Shown: positions 34,400 to 42,916 of the stretch, piece by piece
How the letters are laid out: the number at the start of each line of letters is the position of its first letter
Numbering within the stretch: the stretch's first letter is position 1
Assembly (NCBI RefSeq): GCF_007673235.1
Contig: NZ_VDZH01000002.1
Location: 265,652-329,651 of the forward strand
Length of the DNA stretch: 64,000 bases
Reading direction: 5' to 3'
From: Curtobacterium pusillum
Lineage (GTDB): Bacteria; Actinomycetota; Actinomycetes; Actinomycetales; Microbacteriaceae
Notes under the pieces: generated by a model
Database searches by the model: none
Told to the model about the DNA's origin: nothing
What the model saw: only the letters and a program-made list of their open reading frames with translations
Program-made: the position numbers and the translations under genes

Positions 34400-35392
34400 T
34401 CAGCGCGGCAGTGACCTGGCCCACCGGTCGATCGACTCGTAGGCGTGCTCGCGGACGTCGGGGGTCGACAGCACGACGTCGTGCACTGCGCCGTGCAGCC
34501 GCCGGACCGTGACCTCGCTGCCGAGGGACAGGGCACGGTGCGCGACGACGTCGACGTTGAGGGCGACGTCGGCCCGGGCCATCCCGTCGTCCCACCGGGG
34601 CTGCAGCATGCTCTTGTCGCTGAGCATCACGAGCACCGGGACCTCGAGCTCGAGGCCGGCCTCGACGGTGGCCTGGCCGTCGAACACCGCGGCGAGCCAG
34701 CCCGGGTGCAGCGGGAAGCCCCGGTCGGGCCGCCACTGCTGGTCGTAGGTCCACGAGCCCTCGCCCGCTGCTGAGACCGTCCGGGTGTAGAAGCCCGGGT
34801 CCACGGCGGGGAGCGGGGCGAGCGGGTTCCGCCGTGCTCCGAGCTTGATCACCGGTGCCACGAGTGCCCGGCCGACCGCACTCGCCTGGAACTCGAGCCA
34901 CGGGCTGTTCAGGATGAGGCCGTCGACCCGCTCCGGGTGCCGCGCCGCCCAGAGGGACAGGGTGAGCCCGCCGGTCGAGTGGCCCATCGGCACGAGCCGT
35001 CGACCCGTGTCTCCGTGGTGCTCGGCGGCGATCGCGTCGAGGGCGGCGCCGATGTCCTGGTCGTACGTGGCGAGGTCGTCGACGTTCCCCGGTGTCTGGT
35101 GCGGCCGGAGACTGCGACCGTACTTGCGGAGGTCGAGGGCGTGGAACCGTGCTCCGAGCCGTTCGACGCGATCGGCGAGCTCGACCTGGAAGAAGTAGTC
35201 CGACCAGCCGTGCACGTACAGGACGTCGACACCGTGCAGCGGGCCGTGCGCGTGCAGCAGGAGGTCCGCGGGGGACCGGCGACGGCGGACCAGGGTCGCG
35301 ACGACCGGGCCCTCGGAGTCCTCGCCCAGCGGGAGTTCGAGGCGTTCGAACGGCGCTCCGAGGACGTCCTCGTGCCACCCGGAGTCCGCCAT
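34400..35392 (-). CDS. Alpha/beta hydrolase (serine lipase-like)
   Basis: A 330-residue alpha/beta hydrolase. The oxyanion-hole region VLYVHGWSDYFFQ and the nucleophile elbow GHSTG (S139) are clear, and LHGAVHDVVLS near the end carries the catalytic His. The family resembles monoacylglycerol lipase/lysophospholipase enzymes; the substrate is unknown and there is no signal peptide. The ATG at 35392 is the first good start. It reads away from the ABC operon, with a perfect operator-like dyad (35442-35459) between them. Confidence 0.87.
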   Translation of the reverse strand: MADSGWHEDVLGAPFERLELPLGEDSEGPVVATLVRRRRSPADLLLHAHGPLHGVDVLYVHGWSDYFFQVELADRVERLGARFHALDLRKYGRSLRPHQTPGNVDDLATYDQDIGAALDAIAAEHHGDTGRRLVPMGHSTGGLTLSLWAARHPERVDGLILNSPWLEFQASAVGRALVAPVIKLGARRNPLAPLPAVDPGFYTRTVSAAGEGSWTYDQQWRPDRGFPLHPGWLAAVFDGQATVEAGLELEVPVLVMLSDKSMLQPRWDDGMARADVALNVDVVAHRALSLGSEVTVRRLHGAVHDVVLSTPDVREHAYESIDRWARSLPR

Positions 35393-35441
35393 CCGTCGAG
35401 CGTATCCGCGCAGCCTCCGGGCCGTGCCGCGCTCCGGCCAG

Positions 35442-35459
35442 GTGGTACCGGGGTACCAC
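35442..35459. promoter_or_regulatory. Perfect dyad between hydrolase and ABC operon
   Basis: GTGGTACC-GG-GGTACCAC is an 8-2-8 perfect dyad 67 nt before the ATPase ATG and 50 nt before the hydrolase ATG. A second hairpin (GCGCCC-GAAGAT-GGGCGC, 35465-35482) follows. The candidate binder is the NarL-type response regulator at the end of the ABC operon; this is inference. Confidence 0.55.
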
Positions 35460-35526
35460 GCGCGGCGCCCGAAGATGGGCGCTGGCGGCGATGTGGGCGA
35501 GGGGCGCGGATTCGCAGCGTTGCCGC

Positions 35527-36438
35527 ATGATCGAGATCCAGAACCTGACGAAGCGCTACGGCGAGAAGACCGCCGTCGACGACGTGTCGTTCACCGTGCG
35601 GCCCGGTGTCGTCACCGGGTTCCTCGGGCCGAACGGCGCCGGGAAGTCCACCACGATGCGCGCGGTGATGGGCCTGGACAGCCCGACGTCCGGCAGCGCT
35701 GTGGTCGACGGACACCCGTACCGCGAGCTCCGCGACCCGCTGCGCCGTGTGGGTGCCCTGCTCGAGGCGAAGGCCGTGCACAAGGGCCGCAGCGCGTACG
35801 ACCACCTGCTCGCCCTCGCCGTCACCCACCGCATCCCGAAGTCGCGGGTAGAAGAGGTCATCGGGATGACCGGGCTGGAGAACGTCGCGAAGAAGCGCGT
35901 CGGCGGGTTCTCGCTCGGCATGGGGCAGCGCCTCGGCATCGCGGCGGCACTGCTCGGCGATCCGCAGACCCTGATCCTCGACGAACCGGTCAACGGCCTC
36001 GACCCCGAGGGCGTCGTGTGGGTGCGACAGCTCGCCCGGAGCCTGGCGGCCGAGGGGCGCGCCGTGTTCATCTCCAGTCACCTCATGAGCGAGATGGCGC
36101 TGACGGCGGACCGCATCGTCGTGATGGGTCGCGGGCGGGTGCTGGCCGACACGGACCTCGCCGACCTCGTGGCCTCGTCCACCGAGCGGTCGGTGTCGGT
36201 GCGCACGCCCGAACCGGATCGGCTCATGACGGCCATCGCCGGCCCGGACGTCGCGATCGCGTACGAGGACGGCGGCGGCCTGCGCGTCCGCGGCCTCGGC
36301 GCCGAGCAGATCGGCGAGGCCGCTGCGGCGTCCGGCATCGTCCTGCACCAGCTCGCCTCGACCGCGGCGAGTCTCGAACAGGCCTACCTCGAACTGACGC
36401 ACGACGAGGTCGAGTACCGATCAGAGGTCGCCCGATGA
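35527..36438 (+). CDS. ABC-2 type transporter ATPase
   Basis: A 303-residue ABC ATPase with Walker A GPNGAGKST at 34-42, the signature FSLGMGQR (an accepted variant of LSGGQ in the CcmA/antibiotic-resistance branch), Walker B LILDEPVNGLDPEG and a switch His in SSHLMSEM. The C-terminal 90 residues form the usual extra domain. It powers export by the membrane partner in the next gene, overlapping it ATGA-style. The four-gene run ATPase-permease-kinase-regulator suggests a sensing/export unit for antibiotics or envelope stress. Confidence 0.93.
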   Translation: MIEIQNLTKRYGEKTAVDDVSFTVRPGVVTGFLGPNGAGKSTTMRAVMGLDSPTSGSAVVDGHPYRELRDPLRRVGALLEAKAVHKGRSAYDHLLALAVTHRIPKSRVEEVIGMTGLENVAKKRVGGFSLGMGQRLGIAAALLGDPQTLILDEPVNGLDPEGVVWVRQLARSLAAEGRAVFISSHLMSEMALTADRIVVMGRGRVLADTDLADLVASSTERSVSVRTPEPDRLMTAIAGPDVAIAYEDGGGLRVRGLGAEQIGEAAAASGIVLHQLASTAASLEQAYLELTHDEVEYRSEVAR

Positions 36439-37298
36439 GCGCCACCATGACGGCCGAACGGCCGCGCACCACCGTCCACCACGACGACGTCCGCCTTCGG
36501 TTCTCCGGGGTCCTGCACTCCGAGTGGGTCAAGCTGCGGTCGCTCCGCTCGACCATCTGGAGCTTCCTCGTCCTGATCCTCCTGCCGATCGGCATCGGGG
36601 TTCTGCTGGCCTCGTTGGCGAACACCGACGGGAAGACGCTCACCGGCGACGCCGCGCGCAACGCGCTCGTGCAGTACAGCACGAGCGGCGCGACGATCTC
36701 GGTCCTCGTCGTCGCGGTGATCGGCGCACTCGTCGTCACCGGCGAGTACGGCACCGGCATGATCCGGTCGACCTTCGCAGCCGTGCCCAGGCGGTGGGAG
36801 GCGCTCGCCGCGAAGGGTGTCGTCCTGGCCGCGAGCGTCTTCGTCGCCAGTGCGATCAGCGTGTGGGCCACCGCGTTCATCACGATGCCGATCGCCAACG
36901 CCAACGGCGTCGAAGCGTCGCTCGACGGCAGCGTCGCGATGCCGCTGCTGGGGGCGTCCGTGTACCTGACGCTCATCGGCCTGCTGGCGTTCGCGGTGGG
37001 CATCATCCTGCGGTCCACCGCGGGGGCGATCGCCAGTGTGCTCGGCCTCATGCTCGTCGCCCCGGTGATCGTGCAGCTCATCCAGGGCTTCACGAACGCG
37101 AAGTGGCTCGGCACGGTGAACAACGTGCTCCCGCAGAACGCCGGACAGCCGTTGATGCAGTTCGGCACCGAGGACACGTCCGGCTGGCACGACGGCGTCC
37201 TAGCCTTGGGCGGGTGGAGTGGATTCGCGGTGCTGGCGGCGTGGGTGGTCGTCGCGACGGTGACGGCCCTCGTCCTGGCCCAGAAGCGAGACGCGTGA
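36435..37298 (+). CDS. ABC-2 type transporter permease
   Basis: A 287-residue membrane protein with six hydrophobic helices, beginning FSGVLHSEWVKLRSLRSTIWSF, the typical entry of ABC-2 permeases, with TGEYGTGMIRSTFAAVPRR after the second helix. It forms the channel for the upstream ATPase; the cargo is unknown. It overlaps the ATPase stop and the kinase GTG by four bases each, so all four proteins are made together. Confidence 0.92.
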   Translation: MSATMTAERPRTTVHHDDVRLRFSGVLHSEWVKLRSLRSTIWSFLVLILLPIGIGVLLASLANTDGKTLTGDAARNALVQYSTSGATISVLVVAVIGALVVTGEYGTGMIRSTFAAVPRRWEALAAKGVVLAASVFVASAISVWATAFITMPIANANGVEASLDGSVAMPLLGASVYLTLIGLLAFAVGIILRSTAGAIASVLGLMLVAPVIVQLIQGFTNAKWLGTVNNVLPQNAGQPLMQFGTEDTSGWHDGVLALGGWSGFAVLAAWVVVATVTALVLAQKRDA

Positions 37299-38557
37299 CG
37301 CCAGCGAGAACGTTCCCCGGCGCCCTCGACGACGCCGGGGACGTCACGCTGCCCGTCCCGCCCGGCCCGATCCGACGCCTGTGGGCCGGGCACCCGCGCG
37401 TCGCGGACGCCCTCCTCATCCTGTTCTGGGGTGGTCCCGAGTTCGCGTTCGCGATCGGCGGGGTGTGGCGCGCGGACGAGTCCGTCGCGAACACCGTCAT
37501 CGTCCTGGTCCTCGTGGGCATCGCGGTGTCGGGCATCCCGTTCCGCCGGACCCGGCCGCAGATCACCGTGGTGGCCGGCCTCGTGTCGGTCGTCGCGATG
37601 GCGTGGACCGAGGCCGGGTACTCGCCGATGCTCTTCGCCGCCTTCGCCGCGTGCGTCTGGTGGTCCCGGGCAGCCGGCTGGTGGAGCATCGCCGTCGCGT
37701 CGGTCCTCGGGGCGGCCGCGACCGCCGTGCGGGTGTGGGTCGTCGCGCCGGGCTCGGGTGGCCTCGGCGAGGTCTTCGCGCCGGCACTCCCCGCCTTCCT
37801 CGTGATCGCGGTCCTGATCGGCACGACGACCGGGGACCGGCGCCGCTACACCGAGGCGTTGATCGAACGCGCACGCCAGCTCGCTCGGGAACGGGACCAG
37901 CAGGCCCGGCTCGCCGCCGCGGCGGAACGCGCGAGGATCGCCCGCGAGATGCACGACATCGTGTCGCACTCGGTGACGGTGATGGTCCGGTTGGCCGAGG
38001 GGGCCGCCGCCGGGCTCCCGGCCACGGAGCCGTCGGCGGCCGCCATGCACGGCGTCGCCGACGTGGGCCGCAGCGCGATGACCGACATGCGGCGGATGCT
38101 CGGGGTGCTGAACGACGGGGACACCGGCGCCGAGCCGGACACGCCGGCGCCACATGCACCCCAGCCCGCGATCCGTGACCTCCCGCAGCTCGTCGACTGC
38201 TTCCGGACGGTCGGCACCCCCGTCACGCTCGAGCTCGTCGGTGCCCCGCCGGACGACGACGCCCTGCAACTCGCCGTGTACCGGATCGTGCAGGAGTCGC
38301 TCACGAACGCCGTCCGGTACGCCCCGGACGCCCGCGCGGTCTCGGCGGTCGTGACGTCGACCACGGACAGCGTCGTCGTCCGGGTCGCCGACGACGGGCG
38401 CCGCTCCGCGACCGACACCCCCATCGACGCCGGCCGCGGACTCATCGGCATCCGTGAACGGGTGCACGCGCTCGACGGCAGCGTCGACGCCGGTCCCCGT
38501 CCCGACGGCGGCTGGGAGGTCCGGGCCTCGATCCCGATCAGGAAGGTGCCCGCATGA
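37295..38557 (+). CDS. NarL-type sensor histidine kinase
   Basis: A 420-residue kinase. About five to six membrane helices fill the N-terminal 170 residues with no large outside loop, so it probably senses within the membrane or through the transporter. A coiled segment leads into the HisKA_3 dimerisation domain with the phosphorylated His at 220 (REMHDIVSHS). The HATPase_c domain follows with N-box QESLTNAVRYA and DDGR..G.GLIGIRERV. GTG start; overlaps the permease and the response regulator. Confidence 0.92.
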   Translation: MTPARTFPGALDDAGDVTLPVPPGPIRRLWAGHPRVADALLILFWGGPEFAFAIGGVWRADESVANTVIVLVLVGIAVSGIPFRRTRPQITVVAGLVSVVAMAWTEAGYSPMLFAAFAACVWWSRAAGWWSIAVASVLGAAATAVRVWVVAPGSGGLGEVFAPALPAFLVIAVLIGTTTGDRRRYTEALIERARQLARERDQQARLAAAAERARIAREMHDIVSHSVTVMVRLAEGAAAGLPATEPSAAAMHGVADVGRSAMTDMRRMLGVLNDGDTGAEPDTPAPHAPQPAIRDLPQLVDCFRTVGTPVTLELVGAPPDDDALQLAVYRIVQESLTNAVRYAPDARAVSAVVTSTTDSVVVRVADDGRRSATDTPIDAGRGLIGIRERVHALDGSVDAGPRPDGGWEVRASIPIRKVPA

Positions 38558-39210
38558 TCCGCGTCGCGATCGTCGACGACCAACAGCTCATCCGGACCGG
38601 GTTCCGGCTGCTGCTCGAAGCACAGCCCGACATCGAGGTCGTGGGGGAGGCCGAGGACGGTGCCGCCGGGGTCCAGCTCGCCCGCGCCCACCACCCGGAC
38701 GTCGTGCTCATGGACGTCCGGATGCCGCGGGTCGACGGCGTCACGGCGACGGCGGCGATCGTGGAGCAGGTGCCGGACACCCGGGTGCTCGTCCTCACGA
38801 CGTTCGACCTCGACGAGTACGCGTTCGGCGGGCTCCGCGCCGGGGCCAGCGGCTTCCTGCTCAAGGACATCAGCTCGGCGCAGTTGCTCGATGCGGTCCG
38901 GGCGGTGGCGTCGGGCGAGGCGGTCGTGTCGCCGCGGGTCACGCAGCGGATGCTCGAGCTCTTCGGCACTCGGCTGCCCGACCCGGACGACAGCGGGGGA
39001 GACGCGGCGTCGGTGTTGACACCTCGGGAGCGGGACGTGCTGCTCGCCATCGCCGGTGGGCTGTCGAACCAGGAGATCGCGGGCGCGCTGCACACCAGCG
39101 AGTCGACGGTGAAGACGCACGTCGGTCGGGTCCTCGCGAAGCTCGGCCTGCGCGACCGGGTGCACGCGGTGATCTTCGCCTACGAGCACGGCCTGGCCCG
39201 TCCTTCGTAA
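38554..39210 (+). CDS. NarL/LuxR-type response regulator
   Basis: A 218-residue response regulator. The receiver domain has the acidic pair DD near residue 9-10, phosphoacceptor D54 (VVLMDVRMP) and K in LLKDIS. A C-terminal LuxR helix-turn-helix follows (LTPRERDVLLAIAGGLSNQEIAGALHTSESTVKTHVGRVLAKLG). It pairs with the kinase encoded directly upstream and overlaps it by four bases. Likely targets are the dyad at 35442 ahead of the ABC operon or the palindromes at 39240; neither link is shown. Confidence 0.94.
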   Translation: MIRVAIVDDQQLIRTGFRLLLEAQPDIEVVGEAEDGAAGVQLARAHHPDVVLMDVRMPRVDGVTATAAIVEQVPDTRVLVLTTFDLDEYAFGGLRAGASGFLLKDISSAQLLDAVRAVASGEAVVSPRVTQRMLELFGTRLPDPDDSGGDAASVLTPRERDVLLAIAGGLSNQEIAGALHTSESTVKTHVGRVLAKLGLRDRVHAVIFAYEHGLARPS

Positions 39211-39239
39211 CGATCCGTACCGCCTCGGGGCATTCCCAG

Positions 39240-39269
39240 CCGACATGTCGGACTTCTCCGGAGAAGTCC
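39240..39269. promoter_or_regulatory. Two fused perfect palindromes upstream of the PBP gene
   Basis: CCGACATGTCGG (39240-39251) is a perfect 12-bp palindrome. GGACTTCTCCGGAGAAGTCC (39250-39269) is a perfect 20-bp palindrome sharing two bases with it. They sit 30 nt after the response regulator stop and 36 nt before the penicillin-binding protein ATG. They could be an operator pair for the PBP gene or a terminator for the two-component operon. Confidence 0.6.
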
Positions 39270-39305
39270 CGGCTGTCGTCCGAGGACGGCTGGGACGCTC
39301 CGGCC

Positions 39306-41357
39306 ATGACGTTCAGACGTGCAGGGGGAGCCGTGTTCGGCTTCGTGGGTGGCAGTGTGCTCGCCGGGTTGCTGGTCGGGGTCGGCGTGACGCCGGTGCT
39401 GGCGGTCGCGGGCGTGGGTACGAGCTCGGCGATCGGAGTGTTCGACTCGATGCCGGAGTACATCGAGATCGGTGACCTCCCGCAGCGGAACGAGATCTGG
39501 GCGTACCGCGGCGGCCAGCCGGTGCACCTGGCGAACGTGTGGGCGCAGAACCGGCAGGAGCTCACCCTCGACCAGATCAGCGACACCCTCGAGCACGCGG
39601 CCGTCGACGGCGAGGACAAGCGGTTCTACGAGACCGGCGGGGTGGACGCGACGAGCATGGTCCGGTCGCTCGTGAGCGTCATCGCCGCCGGCGGCAAGGG
39701 TGGTTCGGGCGGCTCGACGCTGACGATGCAGCTCGTGCGGAACATCAAGATCCAGCAGGCGAGCGAGCTCCCCACCGAGGCGGAACGCGACGCCGCCTAC
39801 GAGGAGGCGACCAAGCGGACGGCGGACCGGAAGCTCGCCGAGATGAAGCTCGCGATCGGACTCGCGAAGGAGTACTCGAAGCAGGAGATCCTGACGGCGT
39901 ACCTCAACATCGCCTACTTCGGCGACCAGACGTACGGCGTGCAGTCGGCCGCGCAGCACTACTACGGCAAGGACGCCACCGACCTCAGCCCGGCCGAGGC
40001 GGCATCCCTGATCGCGATCGTCCAGTGGCCCGAACGCCGCGACCTCTCGACGCCGGCGCACTACGACGACAACGTCGCCCGTCGCGACGTCATCCTCCGG
40101 TCGATGCACGACCAGGGGCACCTGACCCGGGCCGAGCTGACCGAGGCGCTCGCGTCGAAGCCGGCCGACTACGTCCGCATCACCGCGCCGCAGCAGGGCT
40201 GCGAGGCGGTCGTCCGCGGCGCGGAGTTCTTCTGTGACTACGCGGTGCGCGTGGCGCAGGAGCTGCCGCAGCTCGGTCCGACCGAGGACCGCCGCCAGGA
40301 CGCCTGGCGGAAGGGCGGCTACCGGATCCAGACGACGCTCGACCTCGACCTGAACGGGCAGCAGAAGGACCTGCTCGACCGGTACGACCCGGCGTCCGAG
40401 TCCCGGTTCGCCCTCGGCGCGACCCTCGACACGGTGGAGGCCGGCACCGGACGCGTCCTGACGATGGCCCAGAACACGGACTACGACCGCTCCGACCGGG
40501 CTCCCGCGACCGCGACGTCGCTCAACTACGCGACCGACCACGCGTACGGCGGATCCGGCGGCTTCCAGGTCGGGTCGACGTACAAGATGTTCACGCTCCT
40601 GGCGTGGCTCGCCGCCGGGAAGAGCCCGGACGCAGTCGTGAACGGCACCCGGCACGCGCAGAGCACGTGGACGCAGTGCGGGCAGACGATCTCCGCGTTC
40701 TGGGACCCGAAGAACGACTCACCGGGTCAGACCGGCCCGTACACGGTCCGTGCTGCCACGGCGCAGTCGGTGAACGCGGCGTACGCGTCCATGGCCGCCC
40801 AGCTCGACCTGTGCGACATCCGCGACGTGGCCGCGAGCCTCGGAGTCCATCCGGCTCGCGGCGGCGACCTGCCGGCGAACCCGGCGGCCGTGCTCGGCAC
40901 GACGAGCATCGCCCCGCTCACGATGGCAGCCGCGTACGCCGGCATCGCGAACGGCGGGGTGTACTGCGCGCCGGTGATCGTGGACCAGGTGACGGACCGG
41001 AGCGGCAAACATCTCGGCGGGCAGCCGAAGGCCTGCAAGCAGGCCGTCTCCGCCACGGTGGCCTCGACCGCGTTCGAGGTGATGCAGGGCGCCTTCCGTG
41101 GCGGCACCGCGAGCGGTGGGCAGACCCCGGACGGCGCGACCCTGTTCGGCAAGACCGGAACCACCGACGCCGCCGATCAGATCTGGCTCGTCGGCGGGAC
41201 GAAGCGTGCGGTGACGGCCTACTGGCAGGGCAACACCGACGGCGGCAAGACGAACCTGCGGCACTACTCGAGCGGCGAGGGCACCTACGCCGGCACGCGT
41301 GCCGCGGTCTGGCGGCAGGCGCAGACGGGGGTGAACGCGGCGCTGCCGGTCGGCTGA
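39306..41357 (+). CDS. Class A penicillin-binding protein
   Basis: A 683-residue bifunctional cell-wall synthase. One N-terminal membrane helix (about 8-35) is followed by a GT51 transglycosylase domain (catalytic E103 in GEDKRFYE, then GGSTLTMQLVRN and the KEYSKQEILTAYLN stretch). The transpeptidase domain carries S424-T-Y-K427, S488-V-N490 and K616-T-G618. It polymerises and crosslinks peptidoglycan outside the membrane. There is no long C-terminal extension. The ATG follows fused palindromes that may regulate it. Confidence 0.94.
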   Translation: MTFRRAGGAVFGFVGGSVLAGLLVGVGVTPVLAVAGVGTSSAIGVFDSMPEYIEIGDLPQRNEIWAYRGGQPVHLANVWAQNRQELTLDQISDTLEHAAVDGEDKRFYETGGVDATSMVRSLVSVIAAGGKGGSGGSTLTMQLVRNIKIQQASELPTEAERDAAYEEATKRTADRKLAEMKLAIGLAKEYSKQEILTAYLNIAYFGDQTYGVQSAAQHYYGKDATDLSPAEAASLIAIVQWPERRDLSTPAHYDDNVARRDVILRSMHDQGHLTRAELTEALASKPADYVRITAPQQGCEAVVRGAEFFCDYAVRVAQELPQLGPTEDRRQDAWRKGGYRIQTTLDLDLNGQQKDLLDRYDPASESRFALGATLDTVEAGTGRVLTMAQNTDYDRSDRAPATATSLNYATDHAYGGSGGFQVGSTYKMFTLLAWLAAGKSPDAVVNGTRHAQSTWTQCGQTISAFWDPKNDSPGQTGPYTVRAATAQSVNAAYASMAAQLDLCDIRDVAASLGVHPARGGDLPANPAAVLGTTSIAPLTMAAAYAGIANGGVYCAPVIVDQVTDRSGKHLGGQPKACKQAVSATVASTAFEVMQGAFRGGTASGGQTPDGATLFGKTGTTDAADQIWLVGGTKRAVTAYWQGNTDGGKTNLRHYSSGEGTYAGTRAAVWRQAQTGVNAALPVG

Positions 41358-41373
41358 CCGAGGTTACCGTCAC

Positions 41374-41400
41374 TGGAAGTATCTTCCATGGAATGCTAAT
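41374..41400. promoter_or_regulatory. Dyad and -10 for the oxidoreductase/marR pair
   Basis: TGGAAG-TAT-CTTCCA (41374-41388) is a perfect 6-3-6 dyad. GCTAAT (41395-41400) lies eight bases before the ATG and would serve as a -10 for a leaderless transcript. The MarR protein encoded downstream is the obvious candidate to bind. Confidence 0.55.
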
Positions 41401-41408
41401 CTCGCCGC

Positions 41409-42410
41409 ATGGCTGATGTGATGCGCGCGATCGTCCTCGACGGACCGGGGGCGCCGGATGCCCTCCGGATGCGGACCGTCCCCGTTCCCGAACCCGCGGT
41501 GGGGTGGGTCCTCGTCCGGGTGGAGGCGTTCGGTCTGAACCGCTCCGAGCAGCACTTCCGGCAAGGGCTCGGGTCCTTCGGGTCGTTCCCGCGCATCCCG
41601 GGCATCGAGGCGACGGGCCGTGTCGTCCGCGCGCCTGGCGGGGAGTTCGCGCCCGGACAACAGGTCGTCGCGCTGATGGGCGGGATGGGGCGGACCATCG
41701 ACGGCGGGTACGCCGAGTACACCTGCGTCCCGGCGGCGAGTGTCGTCCCGATCAGGAGCACGCTCGACCCGGCGGTGCTCGGCGCCCTGCCGGAGATGGT
41801 GCAGACGGCGTACGGCTCGCTCACCACCGGTATCGACCTGCGCGACGGCGGGTCGGTCCTCGTCCGTGGCGGGACCTCGTCGGTCGGGTTGGCGATCGCG
41901 GTGCTCGCGAAGGAGCGCGGGGCCACGGTGTTCTCGACCACGCGATCGGCCGCGCACGCCGACGTGCTCCGTGCGGCAGGTGTCGACCACGTGCTCGTCG
42001 ACGACGGAGCGGTCGCCGCGCAGGTCCGCGCGATCCGGCCGGGCGGGGTGGACGGTGCGGTCGAGCTCGTCGGTGCCGGAGTCCTCCGCGACACCCTCCG
42101 CGCGGTCGCCGTGCACGGCACCGTGTGCTTCACGGGGATGCTCTCGGACGAGTGGATCGTGCCGGACTTCTACCCGAACGACGTCATCCCGAACGGCGTC
42201 CGGCTCACGGCGTACTCCGGTGCCGCGGCGGACCTGCCGGCCGAGGTCCTCCAGCGTGTGGTCGACGCCGTCGCGGACGGCACGATGACGTTCCCGATCG
42301 GCCGGGTCTACGACTTCACGGAGCAGGACGTCGTGCGGGCGCACGGTGACATGGAATCGGGAGCCGTGCGCGGCAAGCTCGTCGTGCGCGTCGAGGGTGG
42401 TCGGTCGTGA
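41409..42410 (+). CDS. Zinc-type alcohol dehydrogenase/quinone oxidoreductase
   Basis: A 333-residue medium-chain reductase of the quinone oxidoreductase type. The N-terminal GroES-like domain (VLVRVEAFGLNRSEQHFRQG) is followed by a Rossmann domain with the NADPH loop VRGGTSSVGLAIAVLA. Structural zinc cysteines are absent, which fits the zinc-free quinone reductase branch. It reduces quinones or enones. The ATG sits close to GCTAAT with no ribosome site. It overlaps the marR gene by four bases, so enzyme and regulator form one autoregulated unit. Confidence 0.9.
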   Translation: MADVMRAIVLDGPGAPDALRMRTVPVPEPAVGWVLVRVEAFGLNRSEQHFRQGLGSFGSFPRIPGIEATGRVVRAPGGEFAPGQQVVALMGGMGRTIDGGYAEYTCVPAASVVPIRSTLDPAVLGALPEMVQTAYGSLTTGIDLRDGGSVLVRGGTSSVGLAIAVLAKERGATVFSTTRSAAHADVLRAAGVDHVLVDDGAVAAQVRAIRPGGVDGAVELVGAGVLRDTLRAVAVHGTVCFTGMLSDEWIVPDFYPNDVIPNGVRLTAYSGAAADLPAEVLQRVVDAVADGTMTFPIGRVYDFTEQDVVRAHGDMESGAVRGKLVVRVEGGRS

Positions 42411-42835
42411 GCGCTCAGGACCGTCTCGAGTTCTTCGATGCGCTCGTCCGTACGCAGATCGCGGTGTGGAACGCAGCCGACACCGCGGTCACCGCGGCGA
42501 GTGGGCTGGCACTCGGGAGCGTCACCGCGCTCCGGGTGATCGACGAACGAGGGGGCACGGCACGGGTGCAGGACGTCGCGGAGACCGTCGTGATCACGGT
42601 GGGGGCGGCGAGCAAGGTCGTCGACCGTCTCGAGCGCGAGGGGTGCGTCCGCCGTGTCCCGCACCCGGACGACCGCCGGTCGTCGCGGCTCGAGGTGACG
42701 CCTGAGGGCGCGCGCACCCTGGCCGTGGCGCGCGCGGCGCTCGACGGCGCGCTCGAGGCGGCGACAGCGGGGGTCCCCGCCACGCACCTGGAGCAGGTGC
42801 GCGCTGTGCTCGCCCGGATCCGGCGAGGCGACTGA
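42407..42835 (+). CDS. MarR-family regulator
   Basis: A 142-residue MarR regulator with a winged helix-turn-helix: VQDVAETVVITVGAASKVVDRLEREGCVRRVPHPDDRRSSRLEVT, the wing RxPHPDDRRSS being typical. A cysteine (C in EGCVRR) lies in the DNA-binding part. The GTG overlaps the oxidoreductase stop. The dyad at 41374 is its likely operator. The start GTGAGCGCTCAG looks like the sugar operator by chance only. Confidence 0.9.
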   Translation: MSAQDRLEFFDALVRTQIAVWNAADTAVTAASGLALGSVTALRVIDERGGTARVQDVAETVVITVGAASKVVDRLEREGCVRRVPHPDDRRSSRLEVTPEGARTLAVARAALDGALEAATAGVPATHLEQVRAVLARIRRGD

Positions 42836-42856
42836 CGCTCTGCAGGTGACCAGTGG

Positions 42857-42904
42857 AACGGACTGGAGGCACGGTGCCAGCTGGCACCGCGCCTCCAGTC
42901 CGTT
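42857..42904. repeat. 48-bp palindrome between convergent stops
   Basis: AACGGACTGGAGGC(A)CGGTGCCAG pairs with its complement across an axis between 42880 and 42881 with a single A-C mismatch (42871 with 42890). It begins 22 nt after the marR stop and ends 13 nt before the binding-protein stop. Confidence 0.88.
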
Positions 42905-42916
42905 GGTCGGTCGCGT

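Noticed and set aside
42407-42418. GTGAGCGCTCAG resembling the sugar operator
   Set aside because: It is the first four codons of a MarR gene inside an operon, differs from the true site at one end and has no promoter next to it.
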